The position numbers were made by a program, and so were the translations under genes. From assembly GCF_015500095.1 (NCBI RefSeq), contig NZ_CP062983.1:3906001-3970000 (forward strand): a DNA stretch of 64,000 bases. The letters run 5' to 3'. The stretch's first letter is position 1; the number at the start of each line of letters is the position of its first letter. Positions 8,981 to 18,933 of this stretch are shown piece by piece. The notes under the pieces were generated by a model that saw only the letters and a program-made list of their open reading frames with translations, did not search any database and was not told the DNA's origin. The DNA is from Phototrophicus methaneseepsis. GTDB lineage: Bacteria > Chloroflexota > Anaerolineae > Aggregatilineales > Phototrophicaceae.

Positions 8981-9940
8981 ATGACCACAATGGGTAAATA
9001 TCGGCATCTAAGCCGTTGCAGCACCGCTGATGGGCATTTTGTGGTCCTGGCTATTGATCACCGCGATAATCTGCTGGCATCGCTCAATCAATCTGCACCA
9101 CAGCCTGTGACAGATGAGGCATTCTCAGCATTTAAGATGGATGTGCTCAGCGGCATTTTGCCAGAGGCATCGGGCCTGCTGATTGATCCAGCCTATGGCA
9201 TTGGGCTTGGCATCAGCCGGGGCATGATACCTGCGACAACCGGCTTACTTGCCCCCATTGAAGTCACCAACTATGACATCCATCCAAGCCAGCGCCATAT
9301 CAACTTCATCGAAGGATGGTCCGTCACAAAAGCGAAACGTGCTGGCGTCGATGGGATTAAACTGCTGCTGCCCTATCATCCAGAAGCCGAGACTGCACAG
9401 GAAAAACAAGCAATTGTCAGCGAGGTTGCTCAACAGTGTGCTCAGCAGGATATCCCCTTCTTCCTGGAGCCAATCGCCTATTCATTGGACCCGGATGCAT
9501 CCCTGCCCAATGACGAACTACGCCAGATCGTCGTCGAAATGGCGCGTCTTTTCAGTGATATGGGTGTCGATGTGTTGAAGATGCAGTTCCCGGTGGATGC
9601 CAAACAAAGCCAGGATGAGGCTGAATGGCACGCTGCCTGCGAAGAATTGAACACAGCCTGCAAAGTACCATGGGCACTGCTCAGTGCGGGAGTCGATTTT
9701 GAGACGTTCAAGCAGCAAGCACGCATTGCTTGCCAGGCAGGGGCCAGTGGGGTTATCGTCGGGCGCGCCCTCTGGGCAGAAGCCGTCAAGCTCCAGGGGC
9801 AGGAACGCGCCCAATTTTTAGCAACGACAGCACCACAACGTATGCGAGAACTAGCATCAGTCTGTGCACAATATGCACATCCTTGGCAGACACACACGGC
9901 ACCACCACCAGCAGCATTCGACTGGTTTAAGTCGTACTAG
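8981..9940 (+). CDS. LacD-type class I aldolase, probable substitute for IolJ
   Basis: A 319-residue protein of the tagatose-1,6-bisphosphate aldolase / LacD-like family (DeoC/LacD superfamily). The opening VLAIDHRDNL near 22-31, DPAYG near 65-69 and the Schiff-base segment DVLKMQFP with Lys200 fit this family. It begins one base after iolG stops, so it belongs to the iol operon. In Bacillus the 6-phospho-5-dehydro-2-deoxygluconate aldolase is IolJ, a class II fructose-bisphosphate-aldolase relative. A LacD-like class I enzyme here suggests non-orthologous replacement of that step. Sulfofructose-phosphate aldolases (YihT) are also LacD relatives, so another substrate is possible. A second in-frame ATG lies at 8990. 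Confidence 0.75.
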   Translation: MTTMGKYRHLSRCSTADGHFVVLAIDHRDNLLASLNQSAPQPVTDEAFSAFKMDVLSGILPEASGLLIDPAYGIGLGISRGMIPATTGLLAPIEVTNYDIHPSQRHINFIEGWSVTKAKRAGVDGIKLLLPYHPEAETAQEKQAIVSEVAQQCAQQDIPFFLEPIAYSLDPDASLPNDELRQIVVEMARLFSDMGVDVLKMQFPVDAKQSQDEAEWHAACEELNTACKVPWALLSAGVDFETFKQQARIACQAGASGVIVGRALWAEAVKLQGQERAQFLATTAPQRMRELASVCAQYAHPWQTHTAPPPAAFDWFKSY

Positions 9941-9956
9941 CGTTTTTAAGTCGTAC
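9926..9956. repeat. 12-bp direct repeat across two convergent stop codons
   Basis: TTTAAGTCGTAC occurs at 9926-9937 and again at 9945-9956. The first copy is the end of the aldolase coding sequence. The second overlaps the stop codon and last codons of the opposing lutC gene. This looks like a small local duplication and no function is evident. Confidence 0.6.
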
Positions 9957-10608
9957 GAACGCTGCTATTCATCAGGACGACATGCACTTTACGGGGGCCA
10001 TGTGCCCCCTTAATCAAAATCTGCGCGATGTCGGCTGTCTTACTTGGCCCGGTAATGAGGAAGGTATTGCTGGCATCATGGAACGCGGGCAGACCTGCCG
10101 CTTTTTGCTGAGCAATCCACGTCTCAAAATCTGCGACGATTTGCGCCGCATCAACAACCGCAATGTGTAAATCTGGCAGCAGCGATGTCAGACGATAGCG
10201 CCCTTCACCCGATGACAACAACAAACTACCTGTCGCAGCTAATGCTGCCGCCACCCCCGTCACACCAACCCGCACATTCCCATCATTATATGCAGCGACC
10301 GTGACGCCGTTTGCCGCCAGCGCATCATGCAAACCACCCAGGGGAAGATACGTTTCTTCCCAGCTCAGGACCTTCTCGTCACCTTCTAACATTTCCAGGA
10401 TATGCGCGATGGCATCTTCATCATCTGGCGGGCAATACACGGTGCAACCCAGCAAATCCAGTTCCTGCATAAACAGAACCTGCAACTCAGCCGGGGACAT
10501 CTGCGCAGCCTGCGGGACCATATGCCGCCACTGTTCAATCGGCGGAACCTCTGTGAACGGCTTCTGAGCGGAACGGAGCTTGCTGAAGATGTGGTCACGG
10601 CTGCTCAT
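9946..10608 (-). CDS. lutC: LUD-domain protein, lactate utilization protein C-like
   Basis: A 220-residue LUD-domain (formerly DUF162) protein. The GVTGVAAALAATGSLLLSS segment near residues 113-131 and the GPSKTADIAQILIKGAHGP segment near 188-206 are the family hallmark. LutC acts with LutA and LutB in oxidation of L-lactate to pyruvate in the cytoplasm. Its ATG overlaps the lutB stop codon (ATGA at 10605-10608), so the two are translationally coupled. No LutA-like CCG-domain protein is visible in the window, so a complete LutABC enzyme cannot be shown here. The gene is convergent with the inositol-operon aldolase. Confidence 0.85.
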   Translation of the reverse strand: MSSRDHIFSKLRSAQKPFTEVPPIEQWRHMVPQAAQMSPAELQVLFMQELDLLGCTVYCPPDDEDAIAHILEMLEGDEKVLSWEETYLPLGGLHDALAANGVTVAAYNDGNVRVGVTGVAAALAATGSLLLSSGEGRYRLTSLLPDLHIAVVDAAQIVADFETWIAQQKAAGLPAFHDASNTFLITGPSKTADIAQILIKGAHGPRKVHVVLMNSSVRTT

Positions 10609-12008
10609 TGTTCACGGCCTTTCTGGCGATCTCGCCACATTTGATGGAATGACTTCGGCGCAAAATCGGGGAAGTCGCGATATTCAGTCCAGTTACCCAG
10701 CACACTTGGCAGATGATCACCTACCATGGCCTTCCCCAAACGAGCCGCACGGCCACCCATCTCAAAGCGCATTGGCGACTGCATACCAAAGGCCCAGATG
10801 CGCATGGGCGTCTTCCACTTATCATCAACTTTTTGCTGGACGAGGTCCCGCCGCAAATCCAACAACATACGCGGCAGATCAATATCAACCGGGCATACCT
10901 GCTTACAGGAGCCGCATAGACTGCTTGCATGCGGTAATGGAGACGCGTTTTCAAGGCCTGTATAGAGCGGTGTCAGCACAGCGCCAATCGGCCCACCGTA
11001 GACCCAACCATAAGAGTGACCGCCCACGCTACGATAAACCGGGCAGGCATTCTGGCAAGCGCCACAGCGGATGCAGGAGAGCGCCTCCGCATAAGTTGTT
11101 GCATAGACATCGCTGCGGCCATTATCCACGAAGATGATATAGACCTCGCGTGGGCCGTCTGCTTCACCTTCGCGGCGTGGGCCATTGATGATGTTGGTAT
11201 AAACCGTCAACTTCTGCCCTGTACCAGTGCGGGTTAGCACCTGATCAAGCGTGGCATAATCTTCGACAGTTTCAATTACTTTTTCGATGCCCACCAGCGC
11301 GATATGCACATCCGGCACCGACGTACACATACGCCCGTTGCCTTCGTTCATCACCAGGCCCAGGCTCCCTGTCTCTGCGATGACGAAGTTACCACCGGAG
11401 ATGCCGACATGCGATGCAAGGAAATCCGCCCGCAGCATCTTACGCGCAAAAGCAACCATCTCCCCTGCATCATCCGTTGGCTCCATGCCCAGTTCCCGCA
11501 CAAAAATATCGCGGATTTCCGGTTTGGTCTTATGGATCACCGGGGCCACAATGTGGCTGGGTGGTTCATGGTTGAGCTGGATAATATATTCACCCAGGTC
11601 TGTTTCTACGACACGCGCGCCAACGGCCTCCAAGGCATGATTGAGGCCAATCTCTTCAGAGAGCATGCTCTTGCTCTTGGTGACGAGCGTCGCCTGATGC
11701 GACTTCAAAATATCAATGACCAGCTTTTGGGCTTCATCGGCATCTACCGCCCACTTGACCTGAAAGCCATTCTCTTTGAGATTCTTTTCAGCCAATTCCA
11801 GGTTATCCGGCAAATTGCGGAGCGCACGCCGCTTGGCTTCTGCGGCTTGCTGGCGCATGAATTCACCATGTTCTTGTCCTTCAGAGAACATCGCCGCAGC
11901 CCGCTTATAATAGGCTCGGCGCGTCCCATCGGAGACCGCCTCTTGCAGATCCGGTTTATGCAGCGCGATGTCTGCCAGGGAGATAAAATTATTCGAAGTT
12001 ACTTGCAT
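10605..12008 (-). CDS. lutB: Iron-sulfur LUD protein, lactate utilization protein B
   Basis: A 467-residue LutB-type protein. The N-terminal two-thirds is a LUD domain with GISGGNFVIAETGSLGLV near 205-222. Two ferredoxin-like motifs follow: CIRCGACQNACP near 310-322 and CGSCKQVCPVD near 363-373, enough cysteines for two 4Fe-4S clusters. The last 90 residues are the usual DUF3390-like tail. It carries electrons in L-lactate oxidation together with LutC, which overlaps it by 4 bp. Its RNA could start at a TATACT element near 12084-12089. Genes for other organic-acid steps (methylmalonyl-CoA mutase) lie just upstream on the same strand. Confidence 0.9.
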   Translation of the reverse strand: MQVTSNNFISLADIALHKPDLQEAVSDGTRRAYYKRAAAMFSEGQEHGEFMRQQAAEAKRRALRNLPDNLELAEKNLKENGFQVKWAVDADEAQKLVIDILKSHQATLVTKSKSMLSEEIGLNHALEAVGARVVETDLGEYIIQLNHEPPSHIVAPVIHKTKPEIRDIFVRELGMEPTDDAGEMVAFARKMLRADFLASHVGISGGNFVIAETGSLGLVMNEGNGRMCTSVPDVHIALVGIEKVIETVEDYATLDQVLTRTGTGQKLTVYTNIINGPRREGEADGPREVYIIFVDNGRSDVYATTYAEALSCIRCGACQNACPVYRSVGGHSYGWVYGGPIGAVLTPLYTGLENASPLPHASSLCGSCKQVCPVDIDLPRMLLDLRRDLVQQKVDDKWKTPMRIWAFGMQSPMRFEMGGRAARLGKAMVGDHLPSVLGNWTEYRDFPDFAPKSFHQMWRDRQKGREQ

Positions 12009-12083
12009 AAAGCGCTCCGGGCATCACAATTTTTTGATGAAGGTTGAGCAATCAATTAAATAATCAATACGCTCTCGTTACCA

Positions 12084-12111
12084 AGTATAGCCCCATAATC
12101 CAGGCACACAA
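12084..12111 (-). promoter_or_regulatory. Candidate promoter for lutBC
   Basis: On the minus strand TTGTGT (12106-12111) and TATACT (12084-12089) are separated by 16 bp. The -10 matches the sigma-70 consensus at five of six positions and the -35 at three. Transcription would begin about 70 bases before lutB. The assignment rests on pattern only. Confidence 0.35.
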
Positions 12112-12195
12112 AGCGCTTGGACGTATCCCACCACAATTATTTTATTTCAGGGAATTTCGCAGTCATTCGCAGCCATTTTTCAGATGCAGCACAGC

Positions 12196-13320
12196 CTAAG
12201 TTGAATCCGGCGGCACAATCCGCAGCCAATGAGCAAGCTGCTGGGCTGCGCTGGGTACTGTCAGCCGTCCCTCACGGACCTGGTGCCTCGCTTGCTCAAG
12301 CGCAACCTGTACCCGTGCATCCTGCGAAAAAGTCGCCAGAATTTGTGCTTCAATCAGGTTTTGCAACCACGCTTGCATCTGATCTTCACGCCGCGCCATG
12401 AAGGCACCATTCTCATGCGCCATGTGGGAGAATTGCTGCACAACGTCCCATATGTGGGCAACACCTTCTCCCGTCAAGCCGGAACACGTATAAGCATGGG
12501 TGGTCCAGCCTTCTGTTGCCGGGGAGAGATAATGCAGCACACGATCGTATTCAGCCCGTGCTGCCCCCGCCGCCACACGATTATCACCATCTGCTTTGTT
12601 GATGACGACCGCATCAGCAAGTTCAACCACCCCCTTTTTGATGCCTTGCAATTCGTCACCCGCTCCGGCAATCAACACCAACAAGAAGAAATCCACCATC
12701 GAGCGCACAGCAACTTCACTTTGCCCTGTACCAACTGTCTCGACCAGGATGACATCAAAGCCTGCCGCTTCGCACAAAAATATCGTCTCCCGGCTTTTAC
12801 GGGCCACCCCACCCAGCGCACCTCCTGTCGGGCTAGGCCGGATAAAAGCCTGTGGGTGCTGTGAAAGCTGGTTCATACGCGTTTTATCGCCCAGAATGCT
12901 GCCTCGGGATGTGGTACTGGTCGGATCAACAGCCAAGACAGCAACGCGATAGCCCTGCTTAACCAGCATGAGACCCAATGTTTCGATGAGCGTGCTCTTA
13001 CCTGCCCCCGGCACCCCCGTGATACCCACACGCAACGCACCGCCCGTATGGGGCATCAATGCTTTTAACACTGCCTGCGCCTGCTCAAAATGCACGAGAG
13101 CATTACTTTCAATCAACGTGATCGCCCGTGCCAGCACAGCCCGATCATGTGCTAACACACCCTGGACGTAATCTTCAACGTTCATTTTTTGCCGACGAGT
13201 GGGCACCTTAGGAGGCACAGATTGTGGCTTCTGCCCTGGGACAACGCGCGAAGCATATTCAGGCCCTGCCCCCGGTGGCGTCCATTCCGGCTTCTTGTGG
13301 TTCTGCTTCTCATCAGGCAT
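12196..13320 (-). CDS. meaB: Methylmalonyl-CoA mutase-associated GTPase MeaB
   Basis: A 374-residue G3E-family P-loop GTPase (MeaB/ArgK). The P-loop GVPGAGKSTLIE lies near residues 99-110, the Mg-binding DPTSTTSRGSILGDKTRM stretch near 135-152, ETVGTGQSE near 193-201 (Walker B and switch region), and NKAD near 239 gives guanine specificity. MeaB protects and reloads the cobalamin of methylmalonyl-CoA mutase. It lies 124 bp downstream of the mutase large subunit on the same strand, the classic arrangement. The first 55 residues are Pro- and Lys-rich and probably disordered, longer than in many MeaB proteins. Confidence 0.93.
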   Translation of the reverse strand: MPDEKQNHKKPEWTPPGAGPEYASRVVPGQKPQSVPPKVPTRRQKMNVEDYVQGVLAHDRAVLARAITLIESNALVHFEQAQAVLKALMPHTGGALRVGITGVPGAGKSTLIETLGLMLVKQGYRVAVLAVDPTSTTSRGSILGDKTRMNQLSQHPQAFIRPSPTGGALGGVARKSRETIFLCEAAGFDVILVETVGTGQSEVAVRSMVDFFLLVLIAGAGDELQGIKKGVVELADAVVINKADGDNRVAAGAARAEYDRVLHYLSPATEGWTTHAYTCSGLTGEGVAHIWDVVQQFSHMAHENGAFMARREDQMQAWLQNLIEAQILATFSQDARVQVALEQARHQVREGRLTVPSAAQQLAHWLRIVPPDST

Positions 13321-13444
13321 AAGGAGACTTCAACTTTACTAAACATATCAATAAGTATATCGGCTGAGACGCCTCGTCTAAAAAAATCTATTTCCGTGTT
13401 ATGGTGAGGCCAGGGCGCGACACGGTGCCACGCCCTCATCATGA

Positions 13445-15631
13445 TCATGCAAAATCAAGCAGTTGATCGTGCAGCGTCTTAAGCACCTGCTGTGCCGCAA
13501 CGGGGACCACTGTGCCAGGCCCGAAGATCGCCGCCGCGCCATGCTCCCGTAAGAAAGCATAATCCTGGGCCGGAATAACGCCGCCAATCACCACAAGGAT
13601 GTCATCTCGGCCAAGCTGTACCAGCTCTGCGACGAGCTGTGGCAGCAGAGTCTTATGCCCGCCAGCTAATGAACTGATTCCGACCACATGCACATCATTT
13701 TCCATAGCCTGCCGCGCCACTTCTGCGGGGGTCTGGAACAGCGGCCCAATATCCACGTCGAAGCCCATATCTGCAAAGGCCGTCGCAATAACCTTCGCCC
13801 CGCGATCATGCCCATCCTGGCCCATCTTCGCCACCAATATGCGAGGTCGGCGACCTTCTAATAAGGCGAAGTCATCAGCCATCTGTCGCACACGCTTGAT
13901 CTCGTCATTCTCACCAAATTCAGCACTATAGACACCCGCAATCGAGCGAATCACGGCCTTGTGCCGCCCCCATGCTGCTTCCAATGCTGAAGAAATTTCT
14001 CCCAGGCTGGCCCGCGCTCGCGCTGCCTCTACAGAGAGCGCCAGCAGATTGCCCTCGCCTGTTTCCGCACTATGCGTCAATGCCTGGAGTGCCGCCTGTG
14101 TTTGGGCTTCATCTCGCTCAGCACGCAGCTTTTGCAGCCGTGCAATCTGTGCCTCGCGCACGGCGCTGTTATCGACTTCCAGGATGTCAATTTCTGTTGC
14201 TTCATCCACACGATGCACATTCACGCCAGTGATGGCTTCCTTGCCGCTGTCGATCAGCGCCTGCCGACGTGCAGCAGCTTCCTCGATGCGCATCTTGGGC
14301 AGCCCGGTTTCCAATGCCTTTGCCATACCACCCAAATTCTCGATTTCCTGGATATGTGCCCAGGCGCGCTCAGCAAGCTGTGCTGTCAACGACTCCACAT
14401 AGTATGAACCACCCCATGGATCCACAACACGCGTAATACCTGTTTCATGCTGCAAGTAAAGCTGTGTATTACGCGCAATCCGTGCTGAAAAATCCGTGGG
14501 CAAGGCAATCGCTTCATCAAGGGCGTTGGTATGCAGCGATTGGGTATGTCCCAGTACTGCTGCCATCGCTTCAACACAGGTTCGCGCCACATTGTTGAAC
14601 GGGTCCTGCTCAGTCAGGCTCCAGCCGGAGGTCTGGCAATGGGTCCGCAGCGCCATAGACTTTTCACTCTGAGGGTTAAATTGCTTAATCATCTTGGCCC
14701 ATAACAGACGTGCAGCGCGCATCTTGGCAATTTCCATGAAGTAATTCATGCCAATGCCCCAGAAGAAAGACAGCCTCGGCGCGAAGGTATCAATATCCAG
14801 GCCCGCATGCAGACCCGCGCGCACATATTCCAACCCATCTGCCAGCGTATAAGCCAGTTCAATATCCGCAGTCGCTCCGGCTTCCTGCATATGATAGCCA
14901 GAAATGCTAATACTATTGAACTTTGGCATATTCTGGGCTGTATAGGCGAAGATGTCGCCGATGATGCGCATAGAAGGCTGCGGCGGGTAAATATAGGTGT
15001 TGCGCACCATGTATTCTTTGAGAATGTCGTTCTGGATTGTGCCCGTTAACTTTTCGGGCGGGATTCCCTGCTCTTCTGCGGCCACAATGTAAAAGGCCAT
15101 AATCGGCAGAACGGCGCCATTCATCGTCATCGAGACGGACATCTGGTCCAGCGGGATGCCTCTAAATAAGATTTCCATATCCAGCAGCGAATCAATCGCC
15201 ACGCCCGCCTTGCCAACATCTCCCTCCACACGTGGATTGTCGGAATCATAGCCGCGATGCGTCGCCAGGTCGAAAGCAACAGAAAGGCCCTTTTGCCCAC
15301 CCGCTAGGTTACGGCGGTAAAATGCGTTGCTCTCCTCCGCTGTGGAAAACCCCGCATACTGCCGGATTGTCCATGGGCGTTCGACATACATCGAAGGATA
15401 AGGTCCGCGCAAATAAGGCGGTATGCCGGACGTAAACCCAATATGCGGTAAATCGACAATGTCAGCATCGGTATAAAGTGGCTTGACGGCGATTTGCTCA
15501 AGCGTCTCCCATGTCAGCGCATCCGCAGATTGGCCCGCTTCCGCAGCAAACTGAGCCGCCCAGTATGGGGCATCCGTACCACCAAAGGCACTCTGATAAT
15601 CCATATTAGAGAAATCAGGGTTATTTGTCAT
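13445..15631 (-). CDS. mcmA: Methylmalonyl-CoA mutase large (cobalamin-binding) subunit
   Basis: A 728-residue subunit containing the substrate-binding TIM barrel (about 1-560) and a C-terminal B12 domain. The B12 motif DGHDRG near residues 605-612, with its cobalt-ligating His, and the downstream SSLAGGH segment are intact. The enzyme isomerises (R)-methylmalonyl-CoA to succinyl-CoA. The start at 15631 is chosen because the ATG overlaps the stop of the small subunit (ATGA, 15628-15631) and follows GGGGGTGAT. An upstream in-frame ATG at 15694 would overlap the partner by 66 bp and add a non-homologous stretch. Confidence 0.95.
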   Translation of the reverse strand: MTNNPDFSNMDYQSAFGGTDAPYWAAQFAAEAGQSADALTWETLEQIAVKPLYTDADIVDLPHIGFTSGIPPYLRGPYPSMYVERPWTIRQYAGFSTAEESNAFYRRNLAGGQKGLSVAFDLATHRGYDSDNPRVEGDVGKAGVAIDSLLDMEILFRGIPLDQMSVSMTMNGAVLPIMAFYIVAAEEQGIPPEKLTGTIQNDILKEYMVRNTYIYPPQPSMRIIGDIFAYTAQNMPKFNSISISGYHMQEAGATADIELAYTLADGLEYVRAGLHAGLDIDTFAPRLSFFWGIGMNYFMEIAKMRAARLLWAKMIKQFNPQSEKSMALRTHCQTSGWSLTEQDPFNNVARTCVEAMAAVLGHTQSLHTNALDEAIALPTDFSARIARNTQLYLQHETGITRVVDPWGGSYYVESLTAQLAERAWAHIQEIENLGGMAKALETGLPKMRIEEAAARRQALIDSGKEAITGVNVHRVDEATEIDILEVDNSAVREAQIARLQKLRAERDEAQTQAALQALTHSAETGEGNLLALSVEAARARASLGEISSALEAAWGRHKAVIRSIAGVYSAEFGENDEIKRVRQMADDFALLEGRRPRILVAKMGQDGHDRGAKVIATAFADMGFDVDIGPLFQTPAEVARQAMENDVHVVGISSLAGGHKTLLPQLVAELVQLGRDDILVVIGGVIPAQDYAFLREHGAAAIFGPGTVVPVAAQQVLKTLHDQLLDFA

Positions 15632-17628
15632 GAGATCACCCCCAATGCACTTATGTTGAGCTGCTCTTGCAGCCAGCGATTGATCGCCAAACATTCCGCC
15701 CCCAGATGGATGAAGGCATCTACGCCTGCACGTTGATACGCTTCAACATCTTCCTGAGGATACCCGGCAAGGATCACCAGCATATCCGGCTTCCCGGCTT
15801 TGATGCCCTTTGTCACGGGTTCAACCACATCCCGGTATAGATCATCTGTCGAGCAGATCACCACAGCACGCATGTCAGATTCCACAGCGGCTTTTACCGC
15901 AGCGCCAATCGTATCGAAGCCGCCATAGTCCATAACTGCAAAGCCGCCCGCTTCGAAGAAGCCACGCGTAAAATCGGCCCGCGCTTTATAAGAAATCATC
16001 GTGCCCATATTCACCAGGAAAATCCCCGGTAGTTGGCCTGTCTCCTGTTGATAGCGGCTCGCTGCATCACGTAAGTGCTGGAATGGGTCTGCTGCTCTAT
16101 AAGCAGATGAGCTCTGCATCTCATGATAGACACCCATTGCCATACTCAATTGTGAGATAGTCATCCCTTCCCGCGCAGCAGCCAGCGCCTCCTCGAAGCC
16201 ATGGAATTCCAGCAAAGGCGCGTTTGTAGGCACTTCATGCCCATTGGATGTATCAGTAGGGACTGCACTTTCCCCCACATTAGCGAACAGATTCACACCG
16301 ACCAACACATCCCGGCGGTGCGCCAGACGCTCCTCACGCTGTTGGCGCGTCTGTGCAATTTGAGTCTGGGGCGCACCTGCCGCGACCGCTCCGACAAAAC
16401 CACCTGCCGCTTCAACCTCCTGGAAGCTCGCCCAGGCGCGCTGTGCCAACTGATCCGTCAGCCATTCCACATAATAAGACCCTGCCGCCGGGTCAACCAC
16501 CTCAGTCAGATGGGCTTCGTTCTGTAAGATCACCTGCTGATTACGCGCAATGCGCTCTGAAAAAGCATCGGGTTGCTGGTAGCTAGCATCAAATGGCAAT
16601 AGTTCCAGGCTTTCGATGCCACCTACTGACGCGGCAATACCTTCCGTAGTCGTTCGCAGCATGTTCACATAAGGGTCAAGCCGGGTCTTATTCCAGCTAG
16701 CAGATTTCACATGGAGCTTAGCCGGGTATTCAGCCGCATCCATGCCGTAAGCCGATACCACCTGCGACCACAACATACGCGCGGCCCGTAGCTTCGCAAC
16801 TTCCATAAAGAAGTTTGGACCTACAGCGAACAAAAAACTCATCTGGCTGAAAATCGTATCCAGGCTGACATCGCGTGCTTGTAGGGCACGGGCGTGCTCC
16901 ACAGCAGAAGCCAACGCAAAGCCAAGTTCCTGCGCGGCATGTGCCCCGCTATCCTGATAGATATCACCACGTATCAGGATCACATCCAGTTCAGGCACAT
17001 TTTCAGCCGTCCAGGCTGCCGCCATAGCGAGTGCATCCAGCATAGGCTCAAGCGCTAGCGGTGCATCACAGATGGTTTGCAGGGCATAAATATCATCCCC
17101 TATATAGCCACGCATACCCGCTGTATCCAGCGAAGCCAGTAGCAAAGGCTGCATACCCAGGCCATTGAGATGCGTACGCACATATAGTGGTACCGTCTTC
17201 AAATCCACATCTGCAAAGGCCGCTCTGACATCCTTGGAGCGATACTGCGCCCACCAGGCTAAATCTGATGACAGATCGACCACAATAGCCGTTTGCCCGC
17301 GTGATAGCGCATCACGCAGGTTGGCGTTGTAATCAGAAGCCGTTTCGCTTGTTCGGTTTTGTTGTGCGATATACCAGGGATGCTGACGATAGCCAGAAGC
17401 CTTTACCCCACGTAAAAAGGGCACCTGCCCTGGCAGGGTATGCCGCAGGAGCAAATCATCAATATCTTGCTGGCCATAAAGAGGTCGGAGGGTGATGCCT
17501 TCATAGGTTTGCGTATTTAACGCTTCAAGGGGCTTACCCTTCAGGGATTTGAGGGTCGCATCACGCCAATCATCGTCACTTGGGACAGGGAACTCATCAA
17601 AAGTTATTGGCATGGCAATCACTTTCAT
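15628..17628 (-). CDS. mcmB: Methylmalonyl-CoA mutase small subunit
   Basis: A 666-residue homologue of the large subunit, matching the non-catalytic partner of heterodimeric mutases. The TIM-barrel region is recognisable throughout. At the place of the B12-binding DxHxxG motif the sequence is [13 protein letters not shown], so the cobalt-ligating His is missing, as expected for this subunit. It stabilises the heterodimer. It overlaps the large subunit by 4 bp and precedes meaB in the same direction. The start could be the ATG at 17628 or the one five codons later, and neither has a clear ribosome binding site. Confidence 0.93.
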   Translation of the reverse strand: MKVIAMPITFDEFPVPSDDDWRDATLKSLKGKPLEALNTQTYEGITLRPLYGQQDIDDLLLRHTLPGQVPFLRGVKASGYRQHPWYIAQQNRTSETASDYNANLRDALSRGQTAIVVDLSSDLAWWAQYRSKDVRAAFADVDLKTVPLYVRTHLNGLGMQPLLLASLDTAGMRGYIGDDIYALQTICDAPLALEPMLDALAMAAAWTAENVPELDVILIRGDIYQDSGAHAAQELGFALASAVEHARALQARDVSLDTIFSQMSFLFAVGPNFFMEVAKLRAARMLWSQVVSAYGMDAAEYPAKLHVKSASWNKTRLDPYVNMLRTTTEGIAASVGGIESLELLPFDASYQQPDAFSERIARNQQVILQNEAHLTEVVDPAAGSYYVEWLTDQLAQRAWASFQEVEAAGGFVGAVAAGAPQTQIAQTRQQREERLAHRRDVLVGVNLFANVGESAVPTDTSNGHEVPTNAPLLEFHGFEEALAAAREGMTISQLSMAMGVYHEMQSSSAYRAADPFQHLRDAASRYQQETGQLPGIFLVNMGTMISYKARADFTRGFFEAGGFAVMDYGGFDTIGAAVKAAVESDMRAVVICSTDDLYRDVVEPVTKGIKAGKPDMLVILAGYPQEDVEAYQRAGVDAFIHLGAECLAINRWLQEQLNISALGVIS

Positions 17629-17754
17629 GTCAAAGAAATACTATTTGACCTGCATCTACATTTTAACGCACGCGGTACAACAAAGCCTGTACTAAATAGC
17701 AGTATAAACGATATGCCTTTTCTCGCTGCTGTGTATCAACAAGTGCTCATAGGC

Positions 17755-18405
17755 CTATTCACTAGAAGAAGCTCGTTTTGCCAGCATAGCCTCTACAGCA
17801 TCAATGATCAGCCCATGCACAATTTCAATGGGCTGATCCCCATCAATCATTAATGTTGAATGCTGTCCATCATAGGCTGTGAACACCGTTTGATAAGCTG
17901 CATAGACCTTCTGGAGTGTACCTAAGCGTTCAAATCGTTCCACATGCGCCCGTCCCATCTGCAACCGGGCAACACATCGCTCCGGCGACACATCCACATA
18001 AATCGTCAAATCTGGCAGCGGCAGCGGTTTCGCGGTTTCAACAAACCAGGAAAGCGGCTTTGCGGCGTCAATCTGCTGATATGCCAGATAAGAAAATAAA
18101 TAGCGATCCGAGACAATCACCGTTTGATCAGTTGCCTGCTGGGCCAGGTGCGCGATGTGATGGGCTCGATCCGCCATAAAGGTAAACGCCAATGCCAACG
18201 GAGAAAGTTCCGTCTCCCCCTTAAGAGCAGCACGAGCCTGTTTACCCCATGGGCCATCTGTTGGCTCACGTGTTGCAATCGTATGATAGCCTTGGCGCTC
18301 ACACCAATCAGTGAGCAATGCGCATTGCGTCGTGGTACCCGCCCCATCCAGGCCTTCCAGGACGATAAAAGCTCCTGGTATCGTAATGTCTCTACTCATT
18401 AACAT
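17755..18405 (-). CDS. tmk: Thymidylate kinase
   Basis: A 216-residue dTMP kinase at family length. The P-loop EGLDGAGTTTQ (17-27) has Thr24 where most kinases have the Walker A lysine. I recall this variant from some other bacterial TMPKs but cannot check it here. The TREPTDGPWG segment near 46 and SDRYLFSYLAYQ near 98, with the DR(Y) motif, are intact, so the enzyme looks functional. It phosphorylates dTMP to dTDP for DNA synthesis. The start overlaps the end of the upstream paralogue by 14 bp. A second ATG two codons later is equally possible. Confidence 0.87.
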   Translation of the reverse strand: MLMSRDITIPGAFIVLEGLDGAGTTTQCALLTDWCERQGYHTIATREPTDGPWGKQARAALKGETELSPLALAFTFMADRAHHIAHLAQQATDQTVIVSDRYLFSYLAYQQIDAAKPLSWFVETAKPLPLPDLTIYVDVSPERCVARLQMGRAHVERFERLGTLQKVYAAYQTVFTAYDGQHSTLMIDGDQPIEIVHGLIIDAVEAMLAKRASSSE

Positions 18406-18913
18406 ATGCCTGTTCCAACCGTGCCTGTATCACGGACCATACCGCTTTATCACCACCCACAGTGATGACACCATCTTCTCGCCGGGCGAACTGCTGGCTG
18501 CGCAGCGGCTGCCAATCAATTGCGTCTAATAAAAGCAGATGCACGTCTGGCCGCATCACATGCTGTATTGTTGCGAAGTACCAATCATCGTAGCGCTCTG
18601 TTGGTAGATGGTTCACGCCCATCATCAGCGTATAGGAGACGCAAACCACATCATGGCCCTGTGCCAGTTCATCTGCAATCCCGCCCTCGCGCTCATACAA
18701 GTCGTATAGATCCGCCAGACCGCCATAAATTCGCTCCAACCAGGAAGCATCGCGCGCAGCAAGGCGCGTTTGTTGTACCTGACCTAACACGCCATCAGAT
18801 GGCATCTGGAATAAGGTCACATCCTCCGGCAACGTGAGGTGCTGACGCAAGCGTAATAGAGCCGCTTCAGCAGGGGTATCCATCGCCTCAATTGCGATAA
18901 AGCGCCCGCGCAT
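18392..18913 (-). CDS. Degenerate thymidylate-kinase paralogue
   Basis: A 173-residue protein that can be aligned by eye with the adjacent tmk. FIAIEAMDTPAEAALL replaces FIVLEGLDGAGTTTQ, QMPSDGVLGQ replaces REPTDGPWGK, and RPDVHLLLLDA replaces LPDLTIYVDV. The glycine-rich P-loop and the DR motif are lost (VCVSYTLMMG in place of IVSDRYLFSY), so kinase activity is unlikely. The start at 18913 follows AAAGGA. The longer frame starting at 19000 is rejected because it would run through a strong intrinsic terminator. Tandem, overlapping synteny suggests duplication and loss of catalysis, possibly leaving a regulatory or structural partner of Tmk. Confidence 0.7.
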   Translation of the reverse strand: MRGRFIAIEAMDTPAEAALLRLRQHLTLPEDVTLFQMPSDGVLGQVQQTRLAARDASWLERIYGGLADLYDLYEREGGIADELAQGHDVVCVSYTLMMGVNHLPTERYDDWYFATIQHVMRPDVHLLLLDAIDWQPLRSQQFARREDGVITVGGDKAVWSVIQARLEQAYVNE

Positions 18914-18933
18914 AGCGATGTATCCTTTGTCAC

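Noticed and set aside
11304-12047. A 247-codon frame antisense to lutB
   Set aside because: lutB has intact iron-sulfur motifs in the opposite strand, and the antisense product has no protein-like pattern.
13412-13436. GC-rich hairpin between the mutase large subunit and meaB
   Set aside because: The 6-bp stem AGGGCG/CGCCCT has no T run on either strand, so it is not a terminator. It might slow decay or do nothing.
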